Shown piece after piece: positions 1-8,483 of a stretch of DNA of 30,371 nt. Source of the stretch: CAYFWF01 sp964346815 (GTDB lineage: Bacteria; Acidobacteriota; Aminicenantia; Aminicenantales; Aminicenantaceae); contig CAYFWF010000015.1 in NCBI GenBank assembly GCA_964346815.1, forward strand, positions 1 through 30,371. The letters are read 5' to 3'. The notes beneath the pieces were generated by a model. It was not told the origin of the DNA and made no database searches. It was given only the letters and a program-made list of their open reading frames with translations. The first letter of the stretch is position 1. The number at the start of each line of letters is the position of its first letter. The translations under genes and the position numbers were made by a program.

Positions 1-94
1 TATCGGCATATTTGTTGCCGATTCTATCCAATTACTTTAAATCGTGTGGCTAGGTCTTCAGTCCTTTTGTAAGAAGCGCAACGGGTCCACGGAA

Positions 95-874
95 TTATTT
101 CTCGGGAGGAATATAAGACAGATCTCTCAAAATCATGCCCGTCTTCTGCTCAAACCTCCGGCAAGCGTCCATGGTCTTTTTAGTAAGTGCCAAGTATTCA
201 TCTCCCATTTTTTCGATATTTTTTTCCATGTGGCTGTAGTAATCTGCTGCACTCAAAGCTCCTCCTGCTGCGGTCATAACGGGTATGTCTGACCAGAGCA
301 TGGGTTGATAGACTTGAAAACTGTCTGTTATTCCATTGCTTTTCCATAAGGCCTGCCATTCTTTAGCGATCTCTTCTGCCTCTTTTTCCTTTCCAGATTT
401 AACGTAATAATAATTCCACCAGACAAAACTGACATCCTCTGTCTTCACCCTTGGATTCTCCGGCATGTAGGAAAGGTCGAATCTCAGCAGGGCAGTTCCA
501 AAGGTAGTCGATTCGGTCGTGCCAGCAAATGCCTTTTGTATTTCCCCAACATCTTTTCCTGCTTCCTCTCCGAGTTCGGTGAAATATTTTTCGAGGTCAT
601 CGATGTCGGCGAGTTTTTCGATCGGCATCAGGGTGTAATAGTGGTAGTCATTGGTTCTGTATACTGTGACGGGACGAGGAAACTTGTGTTTGGTATTGAA
701 GTCAACCCACATCTTCATTGCCGCCTCATAGCCCATGGCCTTAGAAGGATGCACGGTGTCCTCCCAGACTAAGTAGAGCTGAGATTCCTGTTCCTGAGCT
801 TGAGCCGAAAAAGTCAGAGACAAGAGGCTGGCGACAAAAAACACTGCAATAATGATTGAAACTTTGCTTTTCAT
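95..874 (-). CDS. Exported protein of unknown function (paralogue of the gene at 25690-26472)
   Basis: 259 aa. A signal peptide covers about residues 1-26 (basic start, long hydrophobic core, AQA cleavage site), so the product is probably periplasmic or secreted. The ATG follows a strong GGAGGG ribosome site. The mature part is rich in Trp, Tyr and charged residues and has no catalytic motif I recognise. It resembles the 260-aa product encoded at 25690-26472 along its whole length: the export signal, an early aromatic pattern (NDYHYYTL here, DDFHYFFI there) and the C-terminal ending (DLSYIPPEK versus DLSYMPQEK) line up. The repeated strand-helix pattern could be a tandem dimeric alpha/beta-barrel (ABM/NIPSNAP-like) fold, but that is a guess. 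It lies 132 bp downstream of the SnoaL-like gene on the same strand. The CDS is secure; function is unknown. Confidence 0.85.
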   Translation of the reverse strand: MKSKVSIIIAVFFVASLLSLTFSAQAQEQESQLYLVWEDTVHPSKAMGYEAAMKMWVDFNTKHKFPRPVTVYRTNDYHYYTLMPIEKLADIDDLEKYFTELGEEAGKDVGEIQKAFAGTTESTTFGTALLRFDLSYMPENPRVKTEDVSFVWWNYYYVKSGKEKEAEEIAKEWQALWKSNGITDSFQVYQPMLWSDIPVMTAAGGALSAADYYSHMEKNIEKMGDEYLALTKKTMDACRRFEQKTGMILRDLSYIPPEK

Positions 875-1006
875 AAGGTCCCTCCTTTAAGGAATTTAAT
901 TAGAGATAAAAGAGAGAAAATCAGGTTGCTGGTTTTTTGTTGTGGTTTCCCTCTTTTTCCCCTGCTCAAAAACTATAGAATTGTCACCCAAATGTCAAGG
1001 TAACTT

Positions 1007-1546
1007 TTACTCACCTTCCTTTGGCTTGAGCTCCATGCCGAGCTGCTGCATCATGCCCAGCATGTCGAATTCTTCCCATTGCTCGACGACTTTTCCATCT
1101 TCAATCCGGGAAATTAAAATTCCGCTGCTTTCAAATGTATTACCGGTCGCTGGAATGCCCATAAAGTCGCCTGTGTGAGTACCTCTTTGGATAAACCTGA
1201 ATGTCACTCTATCCCCGACTGCGAAAATGTCTTCCATAGAAAAACTCATATCAGGGAAAGCGTTCCAAAACACCTTTGCCATTTCTCGTAATTCTTCAAG
1301 GGATGAGGGCTTTTCAGCGTTTGAAGGATGGTAGTAAACATAGCCAGGAGCTACGAGTTCCCCGAATGTCTCCATATCTTCCTTGCCCCATGCCTCGAAC
1401 ATTTTCTTTACCAATTCAATATTCTGCTCCTCGAGCGCTGCCTGGGCTCTGAATTCTTCAAGCTCTGCCATCGCTTCTTGGGCCTGGCAGGCAAAAGCAA
1501 GACAAAGCAGAAGGACCAAAGGAATAATCGGGAGTAATTTTTTCAT
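1007..1546 (-). CDS. Exported SnoaL-like (NTF2-fold) protein
   Basis: 179 aa. Residues 1-23 form a signal peptide with a Cys at 20; the context AFAC is a poor lipobox, so lipidation is uncertain. Residues about 42-165 match the SnoaL/ester-cyclase pattern of the NTF2-like superfamily: a first helix (NIELVKKMFEAWGKEDME), then YVYYHPS, then WNAFPDMSFSMEDIFAVGD, then RFIQRGTHTGDFMGIPATG, then a final strand ending in VVEQWEEFD. Known relatives cyclise polyketides or act as small-molecule isomerases, but many are uncharacterised, and the substrate cannot be read here. The ATG is preceded by an AGGAGG site. The gene upstream on the same strand is the ankyrin gene, 135 bp away with a REP-like repeat between them, so co-transcription is doubtful. 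Confidence 0.85.
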   Translation of the reverse strand: MKKLLPIIPLVLLLCLAFACQAQEAMAELEEFRAQAALEEQNIELVKKMFEAWGKEDMETFGELVAPGYVYYHPSNAEKPSSLEELREMAKVFWNAFPDMSFSMEDIFAVGDRVTFRFIQRGTHTGDFMGIPATGNTFESSGILISRIEDGKVVEQWEEFDMLGMMQQLGMELKPKEGE

Positions 1547-1619
1547 CCCTAACCTCCTAGTAAAATATTCCCGAAAGTTGCCCCTATTTAATCTGACTCT
1601 ATCCTAGAAGTCAACCAAA

Positions 1620-1669
1620 TAATTCGTGGGTTGGTTATTTGGGTGACAGTATACGTGATTACCGAATTA
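1620..1669. repeat. REP/MITE-like hairpin element, copy 1
   Basis: A short non-coding element just beyond the 3' end of the ankyrin gene. Ends TAATTCG (1620-1626) and CGAATTA (1663-1669) are inverted repeats. A second nested inverted repeat, CCAAATAA / TTATTTGG, occupies 1615-1622 and 1635-1642. The 39 bp at 1643-1681 match 7266-7304 at 36 positions by my alignment, including the core AGTATACG. Similar sequences flank IS200-like (Y1) transposases in many genomes from memory, but no transposase is present here. Confidence 0.6.
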
Positions 1670-1681
1670 TTTTCTGTTTCG

Positions 1682-2560
1682 TTAGTTTGATTTTATTTTT
1701 TTCAATCGGATTTTCCTGCCGCCCCGGGTGTAGAAGACTTCGGTTACATTCCCTTCGTCGTCTTTGACAAATTCGAAATATTTGACCTCGGCACTTGTTA
1801 TGAATCGAGTCTCGGAGATCGGACAAAGCTCATCTTTTCCGTAGGCATAATAGTAAAGCCTGTTGTTCTCGAGATGAATTTCCTGGGGGGCTCCTGCCGG
1901 GGGAGCATATAAGCCGGCGTATTGAGTGTATAAAGATGGATCTATTTCGACGATTTCAGGCCGTATGAACAGGATATCCTTGTATGTCTGGCCCTTATTG
2001 TTTTTTATACCAGGGTCAAGCCCTTCGGCGATGAGGAGATCGATGATTTCTTTGTGACCGTTTCTTGCGGCGATATGGAGTGCTGTGCTTCCGTCCTTCA
2101 CCGTGGCATGGATATCCGCACCTCGTTCTATCAGGAATTTTGCCACATTTATGCATCCTCTCCTTGCCGCGACAAGCAGGGGAGTCCTTCCATACCGGTT
2201 GACATGATCGATTTTCGCTCCTCTCTCCAAGAGCCATCGGATGTTCTCTGCATCGTCGAAATGGGCGGCCCAGTGCATGGTGGTTCCATCGTGGGCTTCG
2301 GTTTTGTTGACATCCGGATCATAAGCCAGGATGGCTTTTACCACGTCTTTTTTTCCATACATGAGGGACCAGTGGAGAGCTGTCGCTCCTATTCCGCTGT
2401 CAGTGGCACTGATGAGGTCAGGATCAGCTTTCAAAAGTTCCTTGACTTTCTCTGCATCGCCGGACTTAACGGCTTCGATGACGTCGCTTTCTGAAGCGAA
2501 CCCAATTTGTGTGAAAAAGAATCCTGTTACGATTAAAACGATCGTCGCTTTTTTCGCCAT
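1682..2560 (-). CDS. Exported ankyrin-repeat protein with C-terminal DUF3471-like domain
   Basis: 292 aa when started at the ATG at 2560, which has a TGGAGG site just upstream; a longer reading from 2584 would overlap the upstream gene's end and displace the signal peptide. Residues 1-22 are a signal peptide. Residues about 24-195 contain about five ankyrin repeats, with the usual G-TALHWA, GRTPLLVAARRG and GSTALHIAARNGH signatures. Residues about 208-290 (YAGLYAPP, then ENNRLYYYAYG, then ETRF, then FVKDDEGNVTE) resemble the beta-rich DUF3471 tail often found on serine hydrolases. The combination suggests an extracytoplasmic binding protein; the ligand is unknown. It starts 20 bp after the membrane LuxR regulator stops, so the two are almost certainly one operon. 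Confidence 0.88.
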   Translation of the reverse strand: MAKKATIVLIVTGFFFTQIGFASESDVIEAVKSGDAEKVKELLKADPDLISATDSGIGATALHWSLMYGKKDVVKAILAYDPDVNKTEAHDGTTMHWAAHFDDAENIRWLLERGAKIDHVNRYGRTPLLVAARRGCINVAKFLIERGADIHATVKDGSTALHIAARNGHKEIIDLLIAEGLDPGIKNNKGQTYKDILFIRPEIVEIDPSLYTQYAGLYAPPAGAPQEIHLENNRLYYYAYGKDELCPISETRFITSAEVKYFEFVKDDEGNVTEVFYTRGGRKIRLKKIKSN

Positions 2561-2580
2561 ATTTCCTCCAGTCATTGCTA

Positions 2581-3528
2581 TCACTGTTCTCGGAAAAGAT
2601 TGACCATCTGCACACGATTTTTAACACCGGTCTTCTTGTATATGCGGTAGATGTATTCCTTTATGGTGTGTGGAGAAAGAAAAAGTTCGTTTTCGATATC
2701 CTTGCTGCTCTTCCCGCTGCAGACCAGCCGGACCACCTCCTGCTCCCGCTGTGTCAGCTTATATTTTTGAAACAGGTGTTCCATGAAAACGTCCGTGCCT
2801 ACAGGACTTGTCTCCTGAGGAAAAATTGTCTTGATGAAGCCCTTCAACTTAACCAGAGACACAAGATTGAGGACGTGAAGGACAGCAGACTTATAAAGCA
2901 GGTACTGCTCCAGGGTCACCACTTCGAATATTTGAAACGCATCCAGAAGGAGAGATGCGGTGAAAACCAGGAACAAAAAGAGCGAAAGCAGCTGGATCAG
3001 CCGTCTCGGAGCCAAGGTCTTGAATGCTTTTGATTGAAAATAGAGCAGAAAAACAAGAACATAGCTGACCAGAAAAAATGAGAAAGCAATCGTCAAGAGA
3101 AAAGCAGCATATTGAGTGATTTCCTCCGGCTCTGGATTCAGGAACGAATAAACGATTTGTCCGAGGATCAATCCGGTGAAATAAATCCAGTACAGCATCC
3201 TCCATTTTTTTGGCCAATTTTTTTTAAAAATGCTGAGAACCAACCCGATAAAAATATAGAGAATGAAAACAGTCAGGACCGAAAGTAAAAGGTAGTAGCT
3301 GTGATAGAAAATGTCCGCCGTGTTCAAGAAGGATTGGTCCGTTAGATTGATCTGTATATAGTTGAACAGAAGCCCCAAAAACACCACGGCATTCAAAAGG
3401 ATCAAGAGAGCAGAATGAAGCTTCAAGTATCGGATGGGAAAGCGTTTGTAGAGTAAAATGGCGTGTGAGGATGCGGCCGTTCCTAAGCCGAAAGCCAGGA
3501 TGATAAGAACGAGGCTTAGATGTGCCAT
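2581..3528 (-). CDS. Seven-helix membrane protein with C-terminal LuxR-type HTH
   Basis: 315 aa. Residues 1-230 hold seven hydrophobic segments (about 1-26, 36-58, 77-101, 111-130, 137-167, 178-205, 211-231). Residues about 250-315 form a GerE/LuxR helix-turn-helix: LTQREQEVVRLVCSGKSSKD, then LSPHTIKEYIYRIYKKTGVKNR. Such proteins are likely membrane-bound one-component regulators that sense a signal in the membrane or periplasm and bind DNA without a phosphorelay. There is no kinase or receiver domain. The gene is divergent from the large permease gene (191 bp between) and is followed by the ankyrin gene, which points to control of one or both. The helix count is by eye; the HTH assignment is firm. 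Confidence 0.9.
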   Translation of the reverse strand: MAHLSLVLIILAFGLGTAASSHAILLYKRFPIRYLKLHSALLILLNAVVFLGLLFNYIQINLTDQSFLNTADIFYHSYYLLLSVLTVFILYIFIGLVLSIFKKNWPKKWRMLYWIYFTGLILGQIVYSFLNPEPEEITQYAAFLLTIAFSFFLVSYVLVFLLYFQSKAFKTLAPRRLIQLLSLFLFLVFTASLLLDAFQIFEVVTLEQYLLYKSAVLHVLNLVSLVKLKGFIKTIFPQETSPVGTDVFMEHLFQKYKLTQREQEVVRLVCSGKSSKDIENELFLSPHTIKEYIYRIYKKTGVKNRVQMVNLFREQ

Positions 3529-3647
3529 TTCAGCCTATTTCCCTCCTCGGCAATGTCATTTCTCAACCGTTATCGCCCGGAGATGATTGAAATATTTTAG
3601 TACACGGCTTTGCTCCTGGCAAGATGTGGAGATTATATAAAGAAAGG

Positions 3648-3675
3648 TTCAAACCGGCGGCATTTCGTATATAAT
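3648..3675 (+). promoter_or_regulatory. Possible sigma70-type promoter of the permease gene
   Basis: TTCAAA (3648-3653) and a consensus TATAAT (3670-3675) are separated by 16 bp. The predicted start lies about 40 bp before the permease ATG, which has its own AAGGAAGG ribosome site. The -35 match is only 4 of 6. Confidence 0.45.
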
Positions 3676-3719
3676 GATAAATCGATGGATGATTCCATAA
3701 TTAAAGGAAGGAAAAAGGC

Positions 3720-6125
3720 ATGTTCAAAAATTATCTGAGGGTGGCGTTTCGCAACCTCAAACGCCAAAAGGGATATTCCTTGATCAATATCTTGGGACTG
3801 GCCATCGGCATGGCCTTGTGCCTCCTCATTCTGGTCTATGTTCAGGATGAACTGAGCTATGACAGATTTCATGAGAAAGCGGACCGGATCTACCGGATCG
3901 CTCAGGTGGAGGATCACGATGGCCAGATACTGCACTACATGAGAATCGGCGCGGGGATAAGCTCCCGGCTGGAAACTGATTTTCCTGAAGCGATCGAAAA
4001 AAGCGTAAGGTTATTCCCCGCAGGTGAAGTTTGGACCAGATTCGATGACAAGCTCTATCGTGAAGACCGTTTCTATGTGGCGGATGAGACATTTTTCGAT
4101 ATTTTCAGCTTCGAGTTTTTAGACGGCGATCCAGGAACCGCCCTCCAGGAACCCAATTCCGTCGTGCTCAATCGAACCACAGCAGAAAAGTATTTCGGAA
4201 GCACTAATTGTCTGGGGAAAATGGTGAGAGTCGACATGCCAGGCGCGCCCCTTATCGAGGTGAAAGGAGTGGTGGAAGACATGCCCGGCAATTCCCATTT
4301 TCATCCCGACGGGCTGGTCTCTTTTTCCACTATCGTCAATGAACAAAACGAGCAGTTTTTTAATCAGGTGTTCGGCAACACAGTCTGGAGCTATATCCTT
4401 CTGAAGGAAGATTATCCCATAGCAAACCTTGAGAGCAGGCTTCCCGGGTTTTTAGATAAACATCTCGATGAGAATCTGAAAAACCGTCTAAAGGCACTCT
4501 ACTCTCAGCCTTTAAAGGATATTCATCTCCGTTCCTCTACAGATCCCTTTACCGAGATAGAGCCTGAGAACACGGGAAATATCACCTATCTTTATATTTT
4601 TTCTGCAGTCGCCTTTCTGGTTCTTTTGGTGGCCTGTATCAATTTCATGAATTTGGCCACAGCACGCTCCGCACGCAGAGCCCGGGAAGTAGGAATGCGT
4701 AAGGTCGTGGGAGCAGTGAAGCAGCAATTGATCAGACAGTTTATGGGGGAATCCATTTTTATCGCTTTTTTAGCTCTTCCTGTGGCTGTCGGGTTGGCCG
4801 ATCTTTTTCTTCCTGCCTTTAATTCGCTGACAGGAAAAGAAATGGGGATATCCTATTTTTCCAACCTTGTTTTGGTGCCAGCTTTACTTGCCATCGTGCT
4901 GTTTGTGGGCTTTGTGGCGGGAAGCTATCCAGCCTTTTTCCTCTCTGCGTTTCGTCCTGCCAATGTGCTGAAGGGGAAATTCAGATCTGGCGGAGGACTT
5001 TTCCGCAAAATTCTTGTCACCGGGCAGTTTGCTGTCTCCATAGGATTTGTGATCGGCATCCTGGTTTTTCTGCAGCAGTTGAATTTCATGCGGAATACTG
5101 ACCTTGGATTCAATAAAAACGACACATTGGTCATCCCTGTCCTTCTTCCCGAGCCGCCGGCGCAGCGCATGAGCAAGATGCAGGTCTTAAAAAATGAATT
5201 CATGAACCATCCTCGAGTCGAGGAGGTCGCGCTTTCTTCGAGCGTGCCCAGTGAAATACGACCCATTGTGAATTGTAGAGAGGAGGGGGCTCCAGAAAGT
5301 GAGGCGAAAATTGTGGCCCAAGTGGCCGTGGATTATGAATATCTCAAGACCCTGCAAATTGAGGTTCTGGAAGGGAGAGACTTCTCTCGTGAATACAGCA
5401 CAGATGTCAATCAAGCGTTTATCGTCAACGAGGCCGCTGTCCGCGAGTTGGGACTGGAGTCCCCTCTCGGGACTCCCCTAGTACTCGGCAATCGTCGAGG
5501 CACCATAATCGGAGTTATGACATCCATGCATTGGGAGCCGAAGCGGCGTTTTGTTGCTCCCATGGTGTTTTACTTGATGCCTCAAGCCTTTACTAAAATT
5601 GTCGTTCGAATCAGCACTGAGGATATGCCCGGAGCCCTGGCTTTTCTTGAAGAAAAGTGGAAGGAAAACATCTCGACTCGCCCATTTCAGTATGAATTCC
5701 TGGTGGATATGGTCGACAATCTGTACAGATCAGAACAGCGAATGAGTGATGTTGTGCTCTACATAGCTGTGCTCTCCATCTTTGTAGCGTGCATGGGACT
5801 TTTCGGACTGGCCTCCTTTACTGCGGAACAGAAGACCAGAGAGATCGGCATCCGAAAAGTGCTGGGATCTTCGGTCACGGGAGTGGTGTTTTTGCTCTCC
5901 AAACAATTCGGCAAGCTGATTCTGATCGCTAATGTCATTGCCTGGCCGCTGGCTTATTATGCCCTGCACAAGTGGCTGCAGAATTTTTATTACCGCATCT
6001 CGATCGGGATGCACTTCTTCGTGCTTTCGGCTGTGCTGGTACTGGTCATTGCCTTCATCTCCATAAGCTACCAATCGATCCGGGCTGCCCTGGCAAATCC
6101 TGCCGATGCCTTGCGCTACGAATAG
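3720..6125 (+). CDS. ABC transporter permease, MacB/FtsX type (two FtsX units)
   Basis: 801 aa. The order is TM1 (about 19-40), a large extracytoplasmic MacB_PCD-like domain (about 50-280), an FtsX permease unit with three helices (about 286-405), TM5 (about 428-451), a second periplasmic domain (about 460-670) and a final FtsX unit (about 677-790). The opening (NYLRVAFRNLKRQKGYSLIN) and ending (ANPADALRYE) are typical of the double-length permeases common in Bacteroidota and Acidobacteriota, and both FtsX units carry the REVGMRKVVGA / REIGIRKVLGS coupling motif. Relatives pair with a MacB/LolD-type ATPase to move lipoproteins, peptides or drugs mechanically across the envelope. No ATPase gene is in this window, so it is an orphan here. 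It is divergent from the 7TM-LuxR regulator, a plausible controller. Confidence 0.92.
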   Translation: MFKNYLRVAFRNLKRQKGYSLINILGLAIGMALCLLILVYVQDELSYDRFHEKADRIYRIAQVEDHDGQILHYMRIGAGISSRLETDFPEAIEKSVRLFPAGEVWTRFDDKLYREDRFYVADETFFDIFSFEFLDGDPGTALQEPNSVVLNRTTAEKYFGSTNCLGKMVRVDMPGAPLIEVKGVVEDMPGNSHFHPDGLVSFSTIVNEQNEQFFNQVFGNTVWSYILLKEDYPIANLESRLPGFLDKHLDENLKNRLKALYSQPLKDIHLRSSTDPFTEIEPENTGNITYLYIFSAVAFLVLLVACINFMNLATARSARRAREVGMRKVVGAVKQQLIRQFMGESIFIAFLALPVAVGLADLFLPAFNSLTGKEMGISYFSNLVLVPALLAIVLFVGFVAGSYPAFFLSAFRPANVLKGKFRSGGGLFRKILVTGQFAVSIGFVIGILVFLQQLNFMRNTDLGFNKNDTLVIPVLLPEPPAQRMSKMQVLKNEFMNHPRVEEVALSSSVPSEIRPIVNCREEGAPESEAKIVAQVAVDYEYLKTLQIEVLEGRDFSREYSTDVNQAFIVNEAAVRELGLESPLGTPLVLGNRRGTIIGVMTSMHWEPKRRFVAPMVFYLMPQAFTKIVVRISTEDMPGALAFLEEKWKENISTRPFQYEFLVDMVDNLYRSEQRMSDVVLYIAVLSIFVACMGLFGLASFTAEQKTREIGIRKVLGSSVTGVVFLLSKQFGKLILIANVIAWPLAYYALHKWLQNFYYRISIGMHFFVLSAVLVLVIAFISISYQSIRAALANPADALRYE

Positions 6126-6177
6126 AGAGTTGACCGGGTGTCGTTAAGGGATTATCACTGCCAAGGCAGGTTGCAGA

Positions 6178-7140
6178 TTATCGAGGAGTTCGCTGCCGTT
6201 TGGAAGGATCGGAAGAAAGGTTGAGGAAAGCGCGAATATGAGAGAAGAACATATCGTCACACTCATGCCAGTAGTGCCCGCATCCCTTCAGCACAACAAA
6301 CTCCACCTCTGCATTTGACAGCGCATTCTTGGTGGCCTCGGCCATGGGTAGACCGAAAGGATCATCTTCACCCCATAATAACAGGACAGGATGTGTCAGC
6401 TTGGCCACATCCATGCTGAGGTCCCAATCCCCCAGTGCCGCCAAGGTTTGCTGGTAGGTGGAGGCATTGAAGTCCGTGTTTTTCAATTCCGCCGGAGCCG
6501 GAAATCTGGGATCCGAAAAGTAGGCCGGTAGAATGAACTCGATCAAATTTTTCGTGTTTTCTGGCTGGGTCCGGGCGATAATCCCTTGCTCTTGAAGCCT
6601 TGCTATCCGTTTGTTAAACCCCGCCTGACCGGCCTGTGTGGCTTTCCGGGTCGGTGGGCCGCTTCCCATAAGAATGATCGAGCGGACGTTCTGAGAATAG
6701 GCTGCTGCGTAACACATGGCGATGATTCCTCCCCAGGAATGGCCGAAGATATGGACCTTCTGAACCCCCACAGCCTGTCTGACAGCTTCGAGATCCGCAG
6801 TATATGCAGTCAATCCATAGCCGTTGGGAGGTTTTGTGGACTGGCCGGTGCCGCGTTGGTCATAGGTCACAACAGCAAATTCAGCTCCTGCAAGCCTCTC
6901 GAGATCGCGCATATAGCTGCTTGACTGGCCCGGTCCGCCGTTGATGCCGATGAGCATGCTCCCCGAGGAGGGATTTCCTGCTGTTCGCACAAACAAAGTG
7001 ACGTTCCCGATAGAAACTTTGATTTTTTTGATCGCGGGTTGGCTTTTTTCTGTGGAACTGAGACATTCTGCAGAACCTGACACCGCAAATCCGAAAATCA
7101 AACCCAGAAAAATCGATAAAACACTGATTTTAGATTTCAT
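6178..7140 (-). CDS. Exported alpha/beta hydrolase, proline-iminopeptidase-like
   Basis: 320 aa from the ATG at 7140, which has an AAGGAGAAG site and puts a signal peptide (about 1-24) at the N terminus; the longer reading from 7167 adds nine residues with no ribosome site. The oxyanion-type motif NGGPG (67-71), the nucleophile elbow GHSWGG (Ser135), an acid in WGEDDPFG (Asp259/260) and His289 in GCGHYW make a complete catalytic triad. The fold and NGGPG motif match the proline iminopeptidase (S33) family, which removes N-terminal proline from peptides, but esterases and lactonases share the pattern. Its export would fit digestion of small peptides outside the cytoplasm. It converges on the permease gene, 52 bp away, and is transcribed alone. 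Confidence 0.9.
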   Translation of the reverse strand: MKSKISVLSIFLGLIFGFAVSGSAECLSSTEKSQPAIKKIKVSIGNVTLFVRTAGNPSSGSMLIGINGGPGQSSSYMRDLERLAGAEFAVVTYDQRGTGQSTKPPNGYGLTAYTADLEAVRQAVGVQKVHIFGHSWGGIIAMCYAAAYSQNVRSIILMGSGPPTRKATQAGQAGFNKRIARLQEQGIIARTQPENTKNLIEFILPAYFSDPRFPAPAELKNTDFNASTYQQTLAALGDWDLSMDVAKLTHPVLLLWGEDDPFGLPMAEATKNALSNAEVEFVVLKGCGHYWHECDDMFFSHIRAFLNLSSDPSKRQRTPR

Positions 7141-7493
7141 ACGCTTCTCCTTTTTGTGATGTGCCAAGATAAATTATTTTCTTTTATTTTTTCGCTGACA
7201 ATCGGAACAAACTCCTATTCTACAAAATAGGAAGTTTTTCCTACTAATTCGGTGACCTCAATTCAGTGAGAGTATACGCAATTACCGAATTATTTTCTGT
7301 TTCGATGTTACGTCTAAATCGACACGGGCATATGTTGATCTTACTGCCTCAGAAAATGTTCTTAGCGAAGCAGTCAAACCTAGTAATAAGGACATTCTTT
7401 TGTTAAGCTTTTCTGAGTGACAGTCGATTCCTCTAATCCGAACTATAACCTCAAACCAAGCTAACCGTCGAACATAACAAGAGGAGGCACAAA
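7141..7493. other. Intergenic region between the hydrolase and the small membrane protein
   Basis: 353 bp separating divergent genes. It holds the second copy of the REP-like element (7245-7292) and presumably the promoters of both neighbours. A 76-codon open frame on the minus strand (7282-7512) has no ribosome site and runs into the next gene's start; I do not regard it as a gene. Confidence 0.6.
7245..7292. repeat. REP/MITE-like hairpin element, copy 2
   Basis: TAATTCGGT (7245-7253) and ACCGAATTA (7284-7292) are perfect 9-bp inverted ends around a core containing GTGAGAGTATACG. The stretch 7266-7304 matches copy 1 at 1643-1681 at 36 of 39 positions, in the same orientation. Confidence 0.65.
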
Positions 7494-7919
7494 ATGACAA
7501 ACCGAGACTCACGATCTGCCAGCATCTGCATTCTCATGGGATTAATCATTTTCCAGGGAATAAGTGGCCTTTCGGGTGGAGTAGGTCTCGTTTTAGATCC
7601 AACAGGAGAATCGTTAAGAATTCCTTTGAGCTGGCTTGAAAATTCTCCATTCGATGATTACTTGATTCCTGCATTGATTCTTCTCATTGTCCTGGGTTTA
7701 TTTCCGCTCGTCGTTTTTTATGGGCTTTTAAAAAAATGGAGCTGGTCTTGGTATGCTGCTTTAATTGTTGGAGCAGCGCTCATCATTTGGATTGGGGTGG
7801 AAATTTCAATTATCGGTTATCACCCTCAACCGCCTTTACAATTGATTTACGGATCGCTTGGTTTAATAATTCTGGTTTTTGTGTTGATGCCTTCGGTACG
7901 AAGATTTTATTATGAGTAA
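7494..7919 (+). CDS. Small four-helix membrane protein of unknown function
   Basis: 141 aa with four likely membrane segments (about 10-33, 56-79, 86-108, 114-132). The ATG follows a GAGGAGG ribosome site at good spacing, which supports a real gene. A short Trp-rich loop (KKWSWSWY) sits between helices 2 and 3. I recognise no family motif or charged residues in the helices that would suggest a transporter. The gene is isolated: divergent from the hydrolase and convergent with the cupin gene. Confidence 0.8.
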   Translation: MTNRDSRSASICILMGLIIFQGISGLSGGVGLVLDPTGESLRIPLSWLENSPFDDYLIPALILLIVLGLFPLVVFYGLLKKWSWSWYAALIVGAALIIWIGVEISIIGYHPQPPLQLIYGSLGLIILVFVLMPSVRRFYYE

Positions 7920-7953
7920 TTTCACTCTTTTTATTCAGGGTGTCTTAGGCGGT

Positions 7954-7988
7954 TGAGATTCATTCTTCATATTCCATCTTGAATCTCA
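7954..7988. terminator. Inverted repeat between convergent genes
   Basis: TGAGATTCA (7954-7962) and TGAATCTCA (7980-7988) are perfect 9-bp arms around a 17-bp loop in the gap between two converging genes. There is no immediate T-run, so it is a weak candidate for a shared terminator. Confidence 0.35.
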
Positions 7989-8123
7989 GGTTTTGAAAGG
8001 GTTCCATCCTATTTTTTTGCCTTTTTCAACGGTGAAATAGATGACTTGTTCTTCAGAATCTTTTTCCATTTTCAATGTGCATTGGTCATGTATATTAGTA
8101 TCTTCGTTTTTCCGAACAAGATC

Positions 8124-8459
8124 TCAACTCTCTTTCTCTTTAATCATCATTAACAGCATCTTGAACCTCTCTTTGGCCTTGACAGCATGAGGGATGTCTG
8201 CAGGCATGATGATGAACTCTCCGCTCTTAAGTGTGTTTGACTCTCCTCCTATAATGATATCGGCGGTCCCGTCCAGGATCAAAACCGCAGCTTCAAAGGG
8301 GGTGGTGTGTTCACTCAATGCCTGCCCTTTGTCAAAGGCAAAAAGGGTCAAGGTCCCTGTCTCCCTTTTGATCAGCGTTTTGCTTACCACAGCATCGGAT
8401 GCATATTTAACAGCATCCGTGATCGGAACTTGCTTGCCCCTGTATAGAGTTTCTTTCAT
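8124..8459 (-). CDS. Small single-domain cupin
   Basis: 111 aa, almost entirely one cupin barrel (residues about 35-108). Motif 1 reads G45-x5-H51-TTPFE56-x6-G64 and motif 2 reads G80-x5-P86-x4-H91. The second histidine of the usual HxH pair is Thr here, so at most two histidines and one glutamate would be left to hold a metal; the protein may bind metal weakly or act as a small-molecule sensor. An AGGAG site precedes the ATG. It begins 24 bp after the M55 peptidase gene ends on the same strand, so the two are likely co-transcribed. No signal peptide, hence cytoplasmic. Confidence 0.85.
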   Translation of the reverse strand: MKETLYRGKQVPITDAVKYASDAVVSKTLIKRETGTLTLFAFDKGQALSEHTTPFEAAVLILDGTADIIIGGESNTLKSGEFIIMPADIPHAVKAKERFKMLLMMIKEKES

Positions 8460-8483
8460 TTTTCAGATGCTCCTCGATTCCAA

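Noticed and set aside
656..670. A GTATACTGTGAC stretch resembling the repeat core
   Set aside because: Lies inside the coding region at 95-874 and lacks the inverted ends; probably chance.
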